DNA of 41,206 nt from JAJXWB01 sp039808645 (GCA_039808645.1 JBDHTL010000014.1:1-41206), one strand, 5' to 3'. Counted from the first letter of the stretch, positions 15,060-22,640 are shown. Notes: a model not told the origin generated them from the letters alone. Numbers and translations are program-made.

Positions 15060-15884
15060 TCAGGCGCGCAAGTCGCTTTCGCTCGCACGGCCTGGCATGT
15101 TTGCGGCCGGTCGATCGAACAGGCGGAAGCCGAAAAAGCCGGCGAGAAATCCACCGATATGCGCCTCCCAGGCGACGCTCGCGCCATCGCCGCCGGCGGG
15201 CGCCACGGCGCCGAAAAGGAAATTGGCGATGAACCAGAGCGCCACGAAAGTCATGGTGCGGCGGTCGCGCAGGAGCGCGCGGAGGGGCGGCGCGGGCTGC
15301 CGATAGACGCGAAGATCGCGCGGCGGCGCGAAGCCTCCGCCCAGCGGGCCGCCCGGCGCGAAGGCGAAGCGCACGGCCGCGCCCATCGCGCCGGAAATCG
15401 CGGCCGAAGCGCCGACCACGGGCTGAAGCCCGACCGGATGGGCGACGAAGAAGGCGAGCGCGCCCAGGATCGCGGCGAAGACATAGAACAGCAGGAACCG
15501 CAGGCTGCCGAAGCGGCGGCAGACGGCCGTGCCGAAGGCGAGCAGCCAGACGCCGTTGATCGCGATATGCGTGAAGCCGCCGTGCAGAAACGAGTAGGTG
15601 AGCGGCGTCCACCACCGCGGCGAAAGGCCGATCAGCAGCGCGACTTCCTCCGACGAGGCCTCGCCGCGCTCGACCGCCTGCCGCGCCGCCCGCCAGATGT
15701 CGTCCGATGCGAAGCTGGCGCTGAAATTGGCGGGCGTGAAGGCAAGTTCCGCCAGCAGGCGGAAATCCGTTTCGGGGTCGAGCGCCTGCCGCAGGAAATG
15801 GACGAGCGCCAGCGCGAGGACGATCGCGATGGCGGCGTCGCCGGCGCGAGCAAACTGGCGTTCGGAAACTGGAACCTGCGTCAT
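15060..15884 (-). CDS. Rhomboid family intramembrane serine protease
   Basis: A 274-residue polytopic membrane protein. The nucleophile Ser160 is in QPVVGASAAISGAMGAAV and the catalytic His242 in WEAHIGGFLAGFFGFRLF, the usual rhomboid dyad; the preceding WWTPLTYSFLHGGFTHIAIN contains the HGxxxHxxxN motif of TM2. A hydrophobic helix at 18-31 precedes the core. The usual GxSG is GASA here. A soluble loop rich in Arg and Pro lies between about 178 and 210. No Shine-Dalgarno precedes the ATG at 15884; the start overlaps the stop of a possible small upstream ORF as ATGA, which would explain translation by coupling. An 11-bp inverted repeat lies 16-44 bases upstream. Confidence 0.92.
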   Translation of the reverse strand: MTQVPVSERQFARAGDAAIAIVLALALVHFLRQALDPETDFRLLAELAFTPANFSASFASDDIWRAARQAVERGEASSEEVALLIGLSPRWWTPLTYSFLHGGFTHIAINGVWLLAFGTAVCRRFGSLRFLLFYVFAAILGALAFFVAHPVGLQPVVGASAAISGAMGAAVRFAFAPGGPLGGGFAPPRDLRVYRQPAPPLRALLRDRRTMTFVALWFIANFLFGAVAPAGGDGASVAWEAHIGGFLAGFFGFRLFDRPAANMPGRASESDLRA

Positions 15885-16084
15885 TCGGAGACAGCGACGG
15901 GGGAAGAACCTGAGCCGGGTTCTTCCCCTCGAACGAGGAGCCTTGCGCCACCGTCCGACATGCGCGCGTTAACGCCCGTGTCCACCGATGAGCCATGTCG
16001 CGGAACGCCTTGCGCCCGCAACGCTTGCGATCCGGAGCCGGAGCCAAAGGCCTTGGTCGCTGCGTCTTCCTTGTTTTCTCTCAT
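15881..16084 (-). CDS. Possible small ORF coupled to the rhomboid gene
   Basis: A 67-codon frame starting ATG at 16084 (MRENKEDAATKAFGSGSGSQ) and ending on the TGA that overlaps the rhomboid ATG as ATGA. The product would be soluble and rich in Gly, Ser, Ala and Arg, with no motif I recognise. For it: the exact overlap, the lack of any ribosome site of its own for rhomboid, and an otherwise empty 349-bp gap. Against it: only a weak purine run before the start, no recognisable family, and an inverted repeat (15900-15928) within the frame. It may be a leader ORF or chance. Confidence 0.3.
   Translation of the reverse strand: MRENKEDAATKAFGSGSGSQALRAQGVPRHGSSVDTGVNARMSDGGARLLVRGEEPGSGSSPVAVSE
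15900..15928. promoter_or_regulatory. Perfect 11-bp inverted repeat upstream of the rhomboid start
   Basis: GGGGAAGAACC (15900-15910) and GGTTCTTCCCC (15918-15928) pair perfectly around a seven-base loop, 16 bases ahead of the rhomboid ATG. No T-tract follows in either direction. In the rhomboid transcript this hairpin would lie where a ribosome site is expected, so it could control translation; as DNA it could be an operator. The rest of the gap to 16233 shows only a few TTAA-containing promoter-like spots. Confidence 0.5.
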
Positions 16085-16233
16085 TTTCGGCCCGGGCGCG
16101 CAATAGAAACGCCTTGTTAGCGTTAATGCGCGTTCGGGTGGCACGGGCCCTGCTGTTCAGAGAGCCGGCGCGCGCGGATCGCTTCCGCTGTGCCGAATGA
16201 AAACAAGCAGTCTGGACAGGGCGTCGAAGAACG

Positions 16234-16842
16234 ATGAGGCAGCAGGCGACGCGGGATCTCTATTCCTACTGGAACGCGCTGCGCCGGCAGCGCGCCGCGC
16301 CCGACCGCGCCGAGATCGACCCCGCGGCCATCCGCTCCGTGCTGTCCGACACGTTCATGATCGAGGCCGACCGCGACTCGCTGTTTCCGTTGCGGTTGAG
16401 CGGCGTGCGCGTCAACGCGCTCTGGGCGCGAGACCTGAAGGGACGTTCGTTCCTGGACCTGTGGGGCGAGGACCGCGCCAACGTGGCCGCGGTCCTCATG
16501 ACGGTCATGGACGGCGCCTGTCCGGTCGTCGCAGGCGCGCAGACGCGGCTCGCCGGCCGCGCGCCGGTCGATCTCGAACTGCTGCTGCTGCCGCTGCGCC
16601 ACCACGGCCGCACGCACGCGCGGGTGCTCGGTTCGCTCGTGGCGACAAATCTGCCGGAATGGGTGGGGCTCATTCCGATCGAACGCCTCGAGCTGCGTTC
16701 GCTCAGGATCCTGTCGGGCGCGCAGCCGTCCGGCGAGCTCCCGCTGATGCGTCGCCCCGCGGGCGGACCGGAACGGCGCGCCCCGGCTGCGCCGCGCTTT
16801 CGCCTGATCCGCGGCGGACTGTCCGAACGTCCGGAGGCATAA
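16234..16842 (+). CDS. PAS domain protein (PAS_5 family)
   Basis: A 202-residue cytoplasmic protein. Its first 145 residues fit the alphaproteobacterial PAS_5 family: DLYSYWNALRRQRAAPDRAE, then IRSVLSDTFMIEADRDSLFP, then FPLRLSGVRVNALWARDLKG with SFLDLW, and VDLELLLLPLRHHGR. After it comes a Pro/Arg-rich tail of about 45 residues without structure. No kinase, GGDEF or DNA-binding domain is attached, so it would act on partners. It is followed after about 100 bp, on the same strand, by a two-PilZ protein, suggesting a cyclic-di-GMP-related signalling pair. The ligand of the PAS domain is unknown. Confidence 0.85.
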   Translation: MRQQATRDLYSYWNALRRQRAAPDRAEIDPAAIRSVLSDTFMIEADRDSLFPLRLSGVRVNALWARDLKGRSFLDLWGEDRANVAAVLMTVMDGACPVVAGAQTRLAGRAPVDLELLLLPLRHHGRTHARVLGSLVATNLPEWVGLIPIERLELRSLRILSGAQPSGELPLMRRPAGGPERRAPAAPRFRLIRGGLSERPEA

Positions 16843-16944
16843 ACCTTTTTTGCCAGAAACTTGCGTTTGTTTTCCGTGGGTAAGCCGGCATTAACCAAGC
16901 CGCTCTAGACTTCGTCACGGTCACGCGTGCGAAGAGGACAGATC

Positions 16945-17553
16945 TTGTCACGGCCAGTTTCGAGGATGAGCCCAAAGTCGGCGGAACGTCGGCGCCACCA
17001 ACGCGTCAAGGTTTCGATCGCGGGGCGCTACATGCTCGAAAACAAGCAGGAATATCCCTGCCGGACGGTCGACGCTTCGCCCGGCGGCCTGCTGATCGCG
17101 GGGCCGGCGAAGGGGTCGATCGGCGAGCGCGTCGTTTGCTATTTCGAAGAACTCGGCCGGCTCGAGGGGATGATCGTCCGACATGTCGATGTCGGCTTCG
17201 CGGTCGCCCTCATGTTGCCTTCGGCCAAACGCGAGCGCGTCGCGGACCTGCTCACCTGGATGGCCAACAGCGATTCGGACGATGGGGCCGCCAGCCGGCG
17301 CCACAAGCGCATCGCGCCGAAACAGAAGGGCGCGGCCATGCTGACCGAGGGCGGACGGACCGTGCCGGTCGAGATCGTCGACGTTTCGGTTTCGGGCGTC
17401 GGCCTCAAGTGCGCGTCTCTGCCCGCCGTCGGCTCGCGCGTCGAAATCGGGCGGCGCGCAGGCCGCGTCGTGCGTCACTTCAACGGCGGCCTCGCGGTCG
17501 AATTCGCACGGCTCATACCGATCGACGAATTCGACGAGGACATCATCCTGTAG
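16945..17553 (+). CDS. Protein with two PilZ (cyclic-di-GMP-binding) domains
   Basis: The product has 202 residues and two complete PilZ modules. In the first, RxxxR is RRHQR at 16-20 and D/NxSxxG is DASPGG at 43-48; in the second, RRHKR at 118-122 and DVSVSG at 146-151. Both therefore keep the residues that bind cyclic-di-GMP. TTG at 16945 is favoured since AGAGGA lies six to ten bases ahead; a GTG six codons earlier and an ATG at 16966 are alternatives. There is no output domain, so it probably acts by binding a partner. It follows a PAS gene and precedes a convergent methyltransferase. A TTAACCA sequence at 16891 resembles a CtrA half-site. Confidence 0.9.
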   Translation: MSRPVSRMSPKSAERRRHQRVKVSIAGRYMLENKQEYPCRTVDASPGGLLIAGPAKGSIGERVVCYFEELGRLEGMIVRHVDVGFAVALMLPSAKRERVADLLTWMANSDSDDGAASRRHKRIAPKQKGAAMLTEGGRTVPVEIVDVSVSGVGLKCASLPAVGSRVEIGRRAGRVVRHFNGGLAVEFARLIPIDEFDEDIIL

Positions 17554-17571
17554 GAGGGGCGACGCGAGTCC

Positions 17572-17593
17572 ATCCGCCTCGTTGCGGGCGGAT
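17572..17593. terminator. Hairpin between convergent PilZ and TylF-like genes
   Basis: ATCCGCC (17572-17578) pairs with GGCGGAT (17587-17593) around an eight-base loop, 19 bases after the PilZ stop and 10 bases from the other gene's stop. A bidirectional terminator is likely by position, although no T-tract is present. Confidence 0.4.
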
Positions 17594-17602
17594 CGGCCGT
17601 CG

Positions 17603-18304
17603 CTACGGCTTCACGCCGGCCCAGACGCCCGTGTCGATGCGGTTGAGCAGCGGCTTTCGCGCGAGCGTGGCGAGATAATCTTCGGTCGCGGTGCGCGCGC
17701 CCTTGAACGTGCCGTAATCGTCGATGATGAGCACGCCGCCGGATACAAGCTTCGGATAGAGGAAGTTCAGCGCGGTGGACGTCGACGAATAGAAATCCGT
17801 ATCGAGACGCAACAGCGCGACGTCGCCGACTTCGAGCGCTGGGATCGTCGTCTCCACCTCGCCCTTGACGAACGTGTAGCCGTCGAGCCCGCCGAGATGG
17901 CGCGTGATGTGTTCCTTGATGGTGAGTTCGTAATTGGGCAGCGGCTTGACGGTGCGGATCACGCGCCCGAGGAACGTGTCCGCCGTGCCGACGGGCGGGC
18001 CGCAGAACGTGTCGAGCAGGACGATCGGCATGTCGAGTTGCAGGCGCCGTCGCATCAAGCCCATGAAGATCGCAATGCCGCCCAGGAAGCACCCGCTCTC
18101 GATCGCGCAGCCGGCGATGCTGTTGCGCGCGAGGTAGGTCATCGACTGGAAGACGTTGTAGAAGCCGGCGACGTGAACGAGCGAATAGTCCTTCGAGGCT
18201 TCGTAGAATTCCCAGAAGGTCTCGTCCTCGATCTCGGGATGATGCTGGCGCTGGCGTTCGCGCATGCCGTCGATCTTGGGGAACAGATCCCGTGATAAGC
18301 GCAT
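17603..18304 (-). CDS. TylF/MycF-type SAM-dependent O-methyltransferase
   Basis: The 233-residue protein matches the macrocin O-methyltransferase family: CAIESGCFLGGIAIFMGL for the SAM site, IVLLDTFCGPPVGTADTFLG, and the family hallmark LLRLDTDFYSSTSTALNFLY followed by GGVLIIDDYGTFKGARTATE, which supplies the Mg-binding Asp residues. Known members methylate sugar hydroxyls in antibiotics or surface polysaccharides; no glycan cluster is visible here, so the substrate is open. The start is 6 bp after the stop of the gamma-carbonic anhydrase gene, so the two form an operon, probably together with folE further upstream. Confidence 0.92.
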   Translation of the reverse strand: MRLSRDLFPKIDGMRERQRQHHPEIEDETFWEFYEASKDYSLVHVAGFYNVFQSMTYLARNSIAGCAIESGCFLGGIAIFMGLMRRRLQLDMPIVLLDTFCGPPVGTADTFLGRVIRTVKPLPNYELTIKEHITRHLGGLDGYTFVKGEVETTIPALEVGDVALLRLDTDFYSSTSTALNFLYPKLVSGGVLIIDDYGTFKGARTATEDYLATLARKPLLNRIDTGVWAGVKP

Positions 18305-18310
18305 TGCGGC

Positions 18311-18844
18311 CTATTCCTTGATTTCGTGAAGGGCGCTGCGGAATTTCTTCGCGCGCGCCGCGTAGACGGCGGCAATCATGCGGCCCATCCCGGCGCCCTT
18401 TTCGTCGAGCGTCCGCACCGCCTTGGCCGGCGCGCCGACGATCAGCGAATTGTCGGGAAATTCCTTGCCCTCGGTGACCAGCGCATTGGCGCCGACGAGG
18501 CAGTTCCTGCCGATCTTCGCGCCGTTAAGTATGGTGGACCCCATGCCGATCAGGGCGCCTTCGCCGATCGTGCAGCCGTGCAGGATGACCTTGTGTCCAA
18601 TCGTCGCGTCCGCGCCGATCGTGAGCGCAAATCCAGGGTCGGTGTGCAGGATGCAGCCGTCCTGCACGTTCACGCGGGCGCCGATATCGATCAGATCGGT
18701 ATCGCCGCGGATGACGGCGTTGAACCAGACGCTCGAATCCTCGCCCATGCGCACCTTGCCGATGACGTGCGCGCCGGGCGCGACGAAATATCGGCCGGCG
18801 GCGGGCAATTCGGGCGACAGGTTATCGAACGTGTAGAGCGGCAT
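18311..18844 (-). CDS. Gamma-class carbonic anhydrase-like protein (left-handed beta-helix)
   Basis: A 177-residue hexapeptide-repeat protein. The three Zn-binding His are in place: GCILHTDPGF, ATIGHKVILHG (two). Other marks are VIRGDTDLIDIGARVNVQDG and GMGSTILNGAKIGRNCLVGA, with the C-terminal helix AGMGRMIAAVYAARAKKFRS. Members are often annotated YrdA/PaaY-like; some hydrate CO2, others (PaaY) hydrolyse CoA thioesters, and the distinction cannot be made by eye. GAGGACGC ahead of 18844 sets the start; the frame is open further upstream to 19036 but without support. It lies between folE and a TylF-like gene on one strand. Confidence 0.93.
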   Translation of the reverse strand: MPLYTFDNLSPELPAAGRYFVAPGAHVIGKVRMGEDSSVWFNAVIRGDTDLIDIGARVNVQDGCILHTDPGFALTIGADATIGHKVILHGCTIGEGALIGMGSTILNGAKIGRNCLVGANALVTEGKEFPDNSLIVGAPAKAVRTLDEKGAGMGRMIAAVYAARAKKFRSALHEIKE

Positions 18845-18915
18845 AGGCGTCCTCGCGAGGCAGGCACCATGCCACGCGGGACGCGCCTTTATCAATGGCG
18901 CGCCGTCGCGTCCGA

Positions 18916-19548
18916 TCAGCCTTTCGCCATGCCGAGGAACCGCGCCTGTTCGGCGGGATCGTCGCGGAAGGCGCCGGTGAATCGCGTCGTCACCGTCGAA
19001 GCGCCCTGCTTGCGCACGCCGCGCATCGACATGCACATATGTTCGGCCTCGACATAGACGGCGACGCCCCGCGGCTTCAGATGGCTTTCGATCGCTTCGA
19101 CGATCTGCGCGGTCATGGCTTCCTGCGTCTGGAAGCGGCGCGCATACATGTCGACGAGGCGCGCGATCTTCGACAGGCCAACAACGCCGTCGCGCGGAAA
19201 ATAGGCGACATGCGCCTTGCCGACGAACGGGACCATGTGGTGCTCGCAGTGCGAGGCGAAAGGGATGTCGCGAACGAGAACCATGTCGTCGTAGCCGTCG
19301 ACTTCCTCGAAAACGCGATCGAGAATTTCCCCTGCGTCCTCCCGATAGCCGGCGAACAATTCCCGATATGCCCTGGCGACGCGTTGCGGCGTCTCGCGCA
19401 GGCCCTCGCGGTCGGGGTCCTCGCCGGCGTAGGCAAGCAACGTGCGCACAGCCGCCTCGGCCTCCTCCTGAGAAGGCGCCGGCGGCTTCGGTTTTGGGTC
19501 GATCTTGGAAACAGTTCGGGCGTTCAAGGACTTAACCACTGCATCCAT
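18916..19548 (-). CDS. folE: GTP cyclohydrolase I
   Basis: The 210-residue enzyme makes dihydroneopterin triphosphate from GTP, the first step of folate synthesis. The Zn site is complete: Cys and His in SHCEHHMVPFVGKAH and the second Cys in YVEAEHMCMSMRGVRKQGA. The ending TVTTRFTGAFRDDPAEQARF is typical. A Pro/Lys-rich N-terminal tail of about 30 residues precedes the core (KIDPKPKPPAPSQEEAEAAV). GGAG seven bases ahead supports the ATG at 19548; longer in-frame extension is rejected. Divergent from the Fe-S scaffold gene with a 127-bp shared promoter region, which includes a TATATAGG stretch near 19622. Confidence 0.96.
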   Translation of the reverse strand: MDAVVKSLNARTVSKIDPKPKPPAPSQEEAEAAVRTLLAYAGEDPDREGLRETPQRVARAYRELFAGYREDAGEILDRVFEEVDGYDDMVLVRDIPFASHCEHHMVPFVGKAHVAYFPRDGVVGLSKIARLVDMYARRFQTQEAMTAQIVEAIESHLKPRGVAVYVEAEHMCMSMRGVRKQGASTVTTRFTGAFRDDPAEQARFLGMAKG

Positions 19549-19675
19549 GTGGAGCCTCCAAAGGGAATTTCGAACCTTCGCCCGAAATCTCATCGCCCTT
19601 CGCCGCGCGGCCGAGGACGACTATATAGGACATAGGGCTGCGGAGCGCTTTTCGCCAGTCCGGGACGCCGATCCG

Positions 19676-20125
19676 ATGCTCGACGAAATCTACAACACTC
19701 GAATCCTCGAACTCGCCGCCAACATTCCGCGGCTTGGCCGCCTCGAGCGACCGGACGCCACGGCGACAGCGCATTCGAAGCTCTGTGGTTCGACCGTCGC
19801 CGTAGACGTCCGGATCGACGAAGGCCGCATCTGCGATTTCGCCCATGACGTGAAAGCCTGCGCGCTCGGTCAGGCCTCGTCCTCGATCATGGCGCGCAAC
19901 GTCATCGGCGCGACGCCCGAGGAATTGCGGGCCCTGCGCGACGCTGTGCGACGCATGCTGAAGGAGAACGGCCCGCCGCCCGAGGGCAAGTGGGCCGACA
20001 TCGCCGCGCTCGAACCGGTACGCAACTACAAGGCGCGGCACGCTTCGACCCTGCTGACTTTCGAGGCGACGGCGCAGGCCGCCACCGAGGCGGAGGCCAG
20101 GCAGGCTGCCGGCGCGGCGGGCTAG
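19676..20125 (+). CDS. NifU/IscU-like iron-sulfur cluster scaffold protein
   Basis: A 149-residue protein with the IscU fold: MLDEIYNTRILELAANIPRL, then SKLCGSTVAVDVRID with Cys37 and DVKACALGQASSSIMARNVI with Cys62. The third ligand of classical IscU, Cys in RxxC, is replaced: the aligned stretch reads NYKARHASTLLTFEA with Ser124. Cluster binding would need another ligand or a different role. I recall the same RHAST ending in rhizobial relatives, which suggests a distinct subfamily rather than damage. It is followed after 9 bp by yidD and is divergent from folE. A start further upstream at 19505 is open but overlaps folE. Confidence 0.88.
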   Translation: MLDEIYNTRILELAANIPRLGRLERPDATATAHSKLCGSTVAVDVRIDEGRICDFAHDVKACALGQASSSIMARNVIGATPEELRALRDAVRRMLKENGPPPEGKWADIAALEPVRNYKARHASTLLTFEATAQAATEAEARQAAGAAG

Positions 20126-20134
20126 ACGGCCGCC

Positions 20135-20500
20135 ATGCGCGACGATTTTCATTATCGGGCGATCGGCGACGCGCCGGCGCTGCTCGCGCGCGGCGCCATC
20201 CGCGGCTATCAACTGACCCTGTCGGCCCTGATGGGCCGTCAGTGCCGACATCTGCCGAGCTGTTCCGACTACACGAGCGAGGCGATCGGCCGGTTCGGCC
20301 TGTGGGGCGGGGGCTGGATGGGGCTTGCGCGCATCTGCCGCTGCCGGCCGGGCGGCACGGCGGGCTTCGACCCCGTGCCCGGACAAAGGCCGCAAGGCGC
20401 GGACGCGTTGCACTTCTGGCGCTACGGGCAATGGCGCGGGCCTCTCGTCTGCGAGCAGACGGATGGCTCCGAGCCTCCTCCTTCCGGCGGGCGTCCGTAG
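20135..20500 (+). CDS. yidD: Membrane protein insertion efficiency factor YidD
   Basis: The 121-residue product carries the YidD signature: AIRGYQLTLSALMGRQCRHL followed by PSCSDYTSEAIGRFG, LARICRCRPGGTAGFDPVP. YidD helps the YidC insertase place inner membrane proteins and sits at the membrane through an N-terminal amphipathic helix. The usual length is 70-90; here there is an N-terminal extension of about 20 residues and a C-terminal tail of about 35 (GPLVCEQTDGSEPPPSGGRP). It is separated from rpmH-rnpA-yidC, where it usually lies, and instead follows the Fe-S scaffold gene by 9 bp. Confidence 0.94.
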   Translation: MRDDFHYRAIGDAPALLARGAIRGYQLTLSALMGRQCRHLPSCSDYTSEAIGRFGLWGGGWMGLARICRCRPGGTAGFDPVPGQRPQGADALHFWRYGQWRGPLVCEQTDGSEPPPSGGRP

Positions 20501-20545
20501 TTCCTGCGAGAATTTCCGGAGCGCGCGGGCCGGAAGCAGGCTGAT

Positions 20546-21379
20546 CTAGGAGCGGGCCATCAGGTCGACGGCGAGCGCCTGAATGCGGCCGCGCACGTCC
20601 TCGGGCATCTGCTGCAGCGTTTCGAGATAGGTCTTGCCCGCCGCGCACATGCGATCGTCGGGGATCGGCGGATCGGGCGTCTTGCCGTCGAGCAGCGCGC
20701 CTATTTCCGGCGAACCCACGCCGTTCTGGCGCAAGGATGTCTCGAACATCTGGAAATCGGATTCGGTCGGCGTCGTGCGCGCGATGTTCTTGTCCTTGCC
20801 GTCGAGGATCGCGTCCAGCCCGGCGATGGCGAGGTCGGAGACGAGCGTACGATTGTCCGCCGAGAATTTCAGGAATGCCTCGCTCGCTCCGCCGTACAGG
20901 AAATCGACGCACAGCCGCGCGTTGACGGCGCCGAGCGCCTTCAGGACGGCGAGCTGCGCGTCGAACACGCGGCCGAGCGTCGCCCCGTCCGCCTTGGCGG
21001 CCAGCGCGCCGCGCGATTGCCGGAGCGTCTTGACCGCCTGCGAGAGATCGTAATCCGCGGAATCGGCGGCGCCGTTGGCGCGCCGCGCGGCGAGCGCGGC
21101 GACCGCCGCTTCGTAGTCGGAGGGCAGGGCGAGCCGCAGGCGATCGAAGAAGCGAGCGATGTCCGGTGCGCTGGAGATCGTCTCCTCGACGCCTCTTCTG
21201 GCGGAATCGACGGGCGGCGCCGTCTTGGTCGCGGTTTCCGGCGCCGCGACGACGGGCGGGCTTGCGGCCTCCTGCGGGGCTGGCCCCTGCAGCACGTCGA
21301 TCAGCAGCCACGCGCCGCTGCCGATCAGCAGTGTTCCCACGAGGCCGAGAAGAAAGAGTTTCAGGTCCTGCCTGGACAT
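20546..21379 (-). CDS. Membrane-anchored protein of unknown function
   Basis: A 277-residue protein with one N-terminal transmembrane helix (LKLFLLGLVGTLLIGSGAWL, about 6-26), then a Pro/Ala/Thr-rich linker (QEAASPPVVAAPETATKTAP), and an all-helical periplasmic or cytoplasmic domain: IARFFDRLRLALPSDYEAAV, then VDFLYGGASEAFLKFSADNR, and CAAGKTYLETLQQMPEDVRG at the end. Two Cys are present in the domain. I do not recognise a family. ATG at 21379 is preferred because the helix then begins soon after a short basic segment. The flavodoxin-fold gene lies 66 bp upstream on the same strand. Confidence 0.82.
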   Translation of the reverse strand: MSRQDLKLFLLGLVGTLLIGSGAWLLIDVLQGPAPQEAASPPVVAAPETATKTAPPVDSARRGVEETISSAPDIARFFDRLRLALPSDYEAAVAALAARRANGAADSADYDLSQAVKTLRQSRGALAAKADGATLGRVFDAQLAVLKALGAVNARLCVDFLYGGASEAFLKFSADNRTLVSDLAIAGLDAILDGKDKNIARTTPTESDFQMFETSLRQNGVGSPEIGALLDGKTPDPPIPDDRMCAAGKTYLETLQQMPEDVRGRIQALAVDLMARS

Positions 21380-21445
21380 GCGCGCCCGGTTCGAATTCGC
21401 CAGACAGGACTTAGGCCCAAGAGGGCGCAATCGGCAAGGGCGGCT

Positions 21446-22513
21446 CTACTTCCGGCGGGGCGGGGTCAGCTCCGCGCCGGGTTCGCGTTCGCCGCCCCGC
21501 GCGCGCTCGATGGCTTCGCGCAATGTCCGGGCGGCGATACGGAGTTCTGCGGCCAGGTCGGCGTCCCGATCCAGCGCCGCATGGCTCGCGCCGTAAGGCT
21601 CGTAATACCCCAGATAGCGATCGAGCAGAGCGGCGCTGCCCGCCGCCCGAAGATTCATGTCGGTCAGCCAGTCCGCCAGATTCCGTCTGAGAGTCCCGAC
21701 GCCCGCCGTATCGCCGTGCGCGATCACGCTGAAGACGCGGCCCGCAAGGTGTTTGGGATAGGTCCAGCCGTCCTCCAACGGTCTTGCCTCGTCGACATGC
21801 TTGCCGTGGGTGGTGGTGGGGTCCGGATTGCCGCCGTCGGCGCAGACCAGGCGGTCCATCATCGCCTTCAGGACGGTCGGCGCCTGGTACCAGTGGACCG
21901 GCGTAACGATCATGATCCCATGCGCGCGGACCCACATGGGATAGATGTCGTTCATCGCATCGTTGACCTGCGCCAGCGAATGGTTCGGATAGCAGGAGCA
22001 CGGCCAGTGGCAGAGCGCCGGGCTGGTCGAGAAACACGCTTTGCAGGGATGAATCGTCAGGTCGTAGCCCGAGGCCAGGCGAGCAAGGTCCAGGATTTCG
22101 CACTGGACGCCATCGTTCACGAGCGCTGTGCGGGCCATCTCGACCAGACGCCAGGTCTTTGAGATTTCACCGGGGCAAGTGCGGTCCGACCGCGGCGAGG
22201 CGTTTATCAGCAGGACACGGGTCGGGCCGTCGGAATCGTCATATTCCGCCCGGGCCGCGTCGATGGCGGCGCGCGCGTCCAGCCAGTCCACGGAAAGATC
22301 GTAGGCGGGATCGGCGTAACCCGCGCCGGCCTTGCGTGTGACAGGCGCCTTGCGCCCCTCGTCGTAGGCGCGCCAGGCGATTTCGGCGGCGCGCAGCAGG
22401 TCCGGGCGCATCACATCGAAGGCCGGATCGGCGAAACGGGCCAGAAATCGCCGCTCGAAAGCGATCCGGTCGAGCTTCGGATCGGGCATCCCCTTGCGAA
22501 TATCGACGGTCAT
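21446..22513 (-). CDS. NAD(P)H-dependent FMN reductase/flavodoxin-fold protein with a Cys cluster
   Basis: A 355-residue protein. After an N-terminal helical region of about 95 residues comes a flavodoxin fold: RVLLINASPRSDRTCPGEIS binds FMN phosphate, IMIVTPVHWYQAPTVLKAMM is the second FMN segment, and RVFSVIAHGDTAGVGTLRRN the third. Between them HPCKACFSTSPALCHWPCSC holds five Cys (157, 160, 168, 172, 174), a density that fits an Fe-S cluster or Zn site, as in iron-sulfur flavoproteins, although the spacing differs from that family's CX2CX2C. Role likely redox, substrate unknown. ATG at 22513 was chosen; the frame is open to 22630 with an Arg/Pro-rich stretch that looks non-coding. Confidence 0.88.
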   Translation of the reverse strand: MTVDIRKGMPDPKLDRIAFERRFLARFADPAFDVMRPDLLRAAEIAWRAYDEGRKAPVTRKAGAGYADPAYDLSVDWLDARAAIDAARAEYDDSDGPTRVLLINASPRSDRTCPGEISKTWRLVEMARTALVNDGVQCEILDLARLASGYDLTIHPCKACFSTSPALCHWPCSCYPNHSLAQVNDAMNDIYPMWVRAHGIMIVTPVHWYQAPTVLKAMMDRLVCADGGNPDPTTTHGKHVDEARPLEDGWTYPKHLAGRVFSVIAHGDTAGVGTLRRNLADWLTDMNLRAAGSAALLDRYLGYYEPYGASHAALDRDADLAAELRIAARTLREAIERARGGEREPGAELTPPRRK

Positions 22514-22640
22514 GGCGATCTCGGGTCGACGCAGGCTCCGGCGTTCAACGCGCGGGCGCGCGCGCGGTTTCCCGCCCGGTGCGACGAAAGCGCGGACAAA
22601 TAGCGGCTTCCCCTTTTGCTCTCCGCGCATTAGAACGCGG

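Noticed and set aside
19505..19675. Longer N-terminus for the Fe-S scaffold protein
   Set aside because: It would overlap the folE start and promoter, and the family begins at MLDEIYN.
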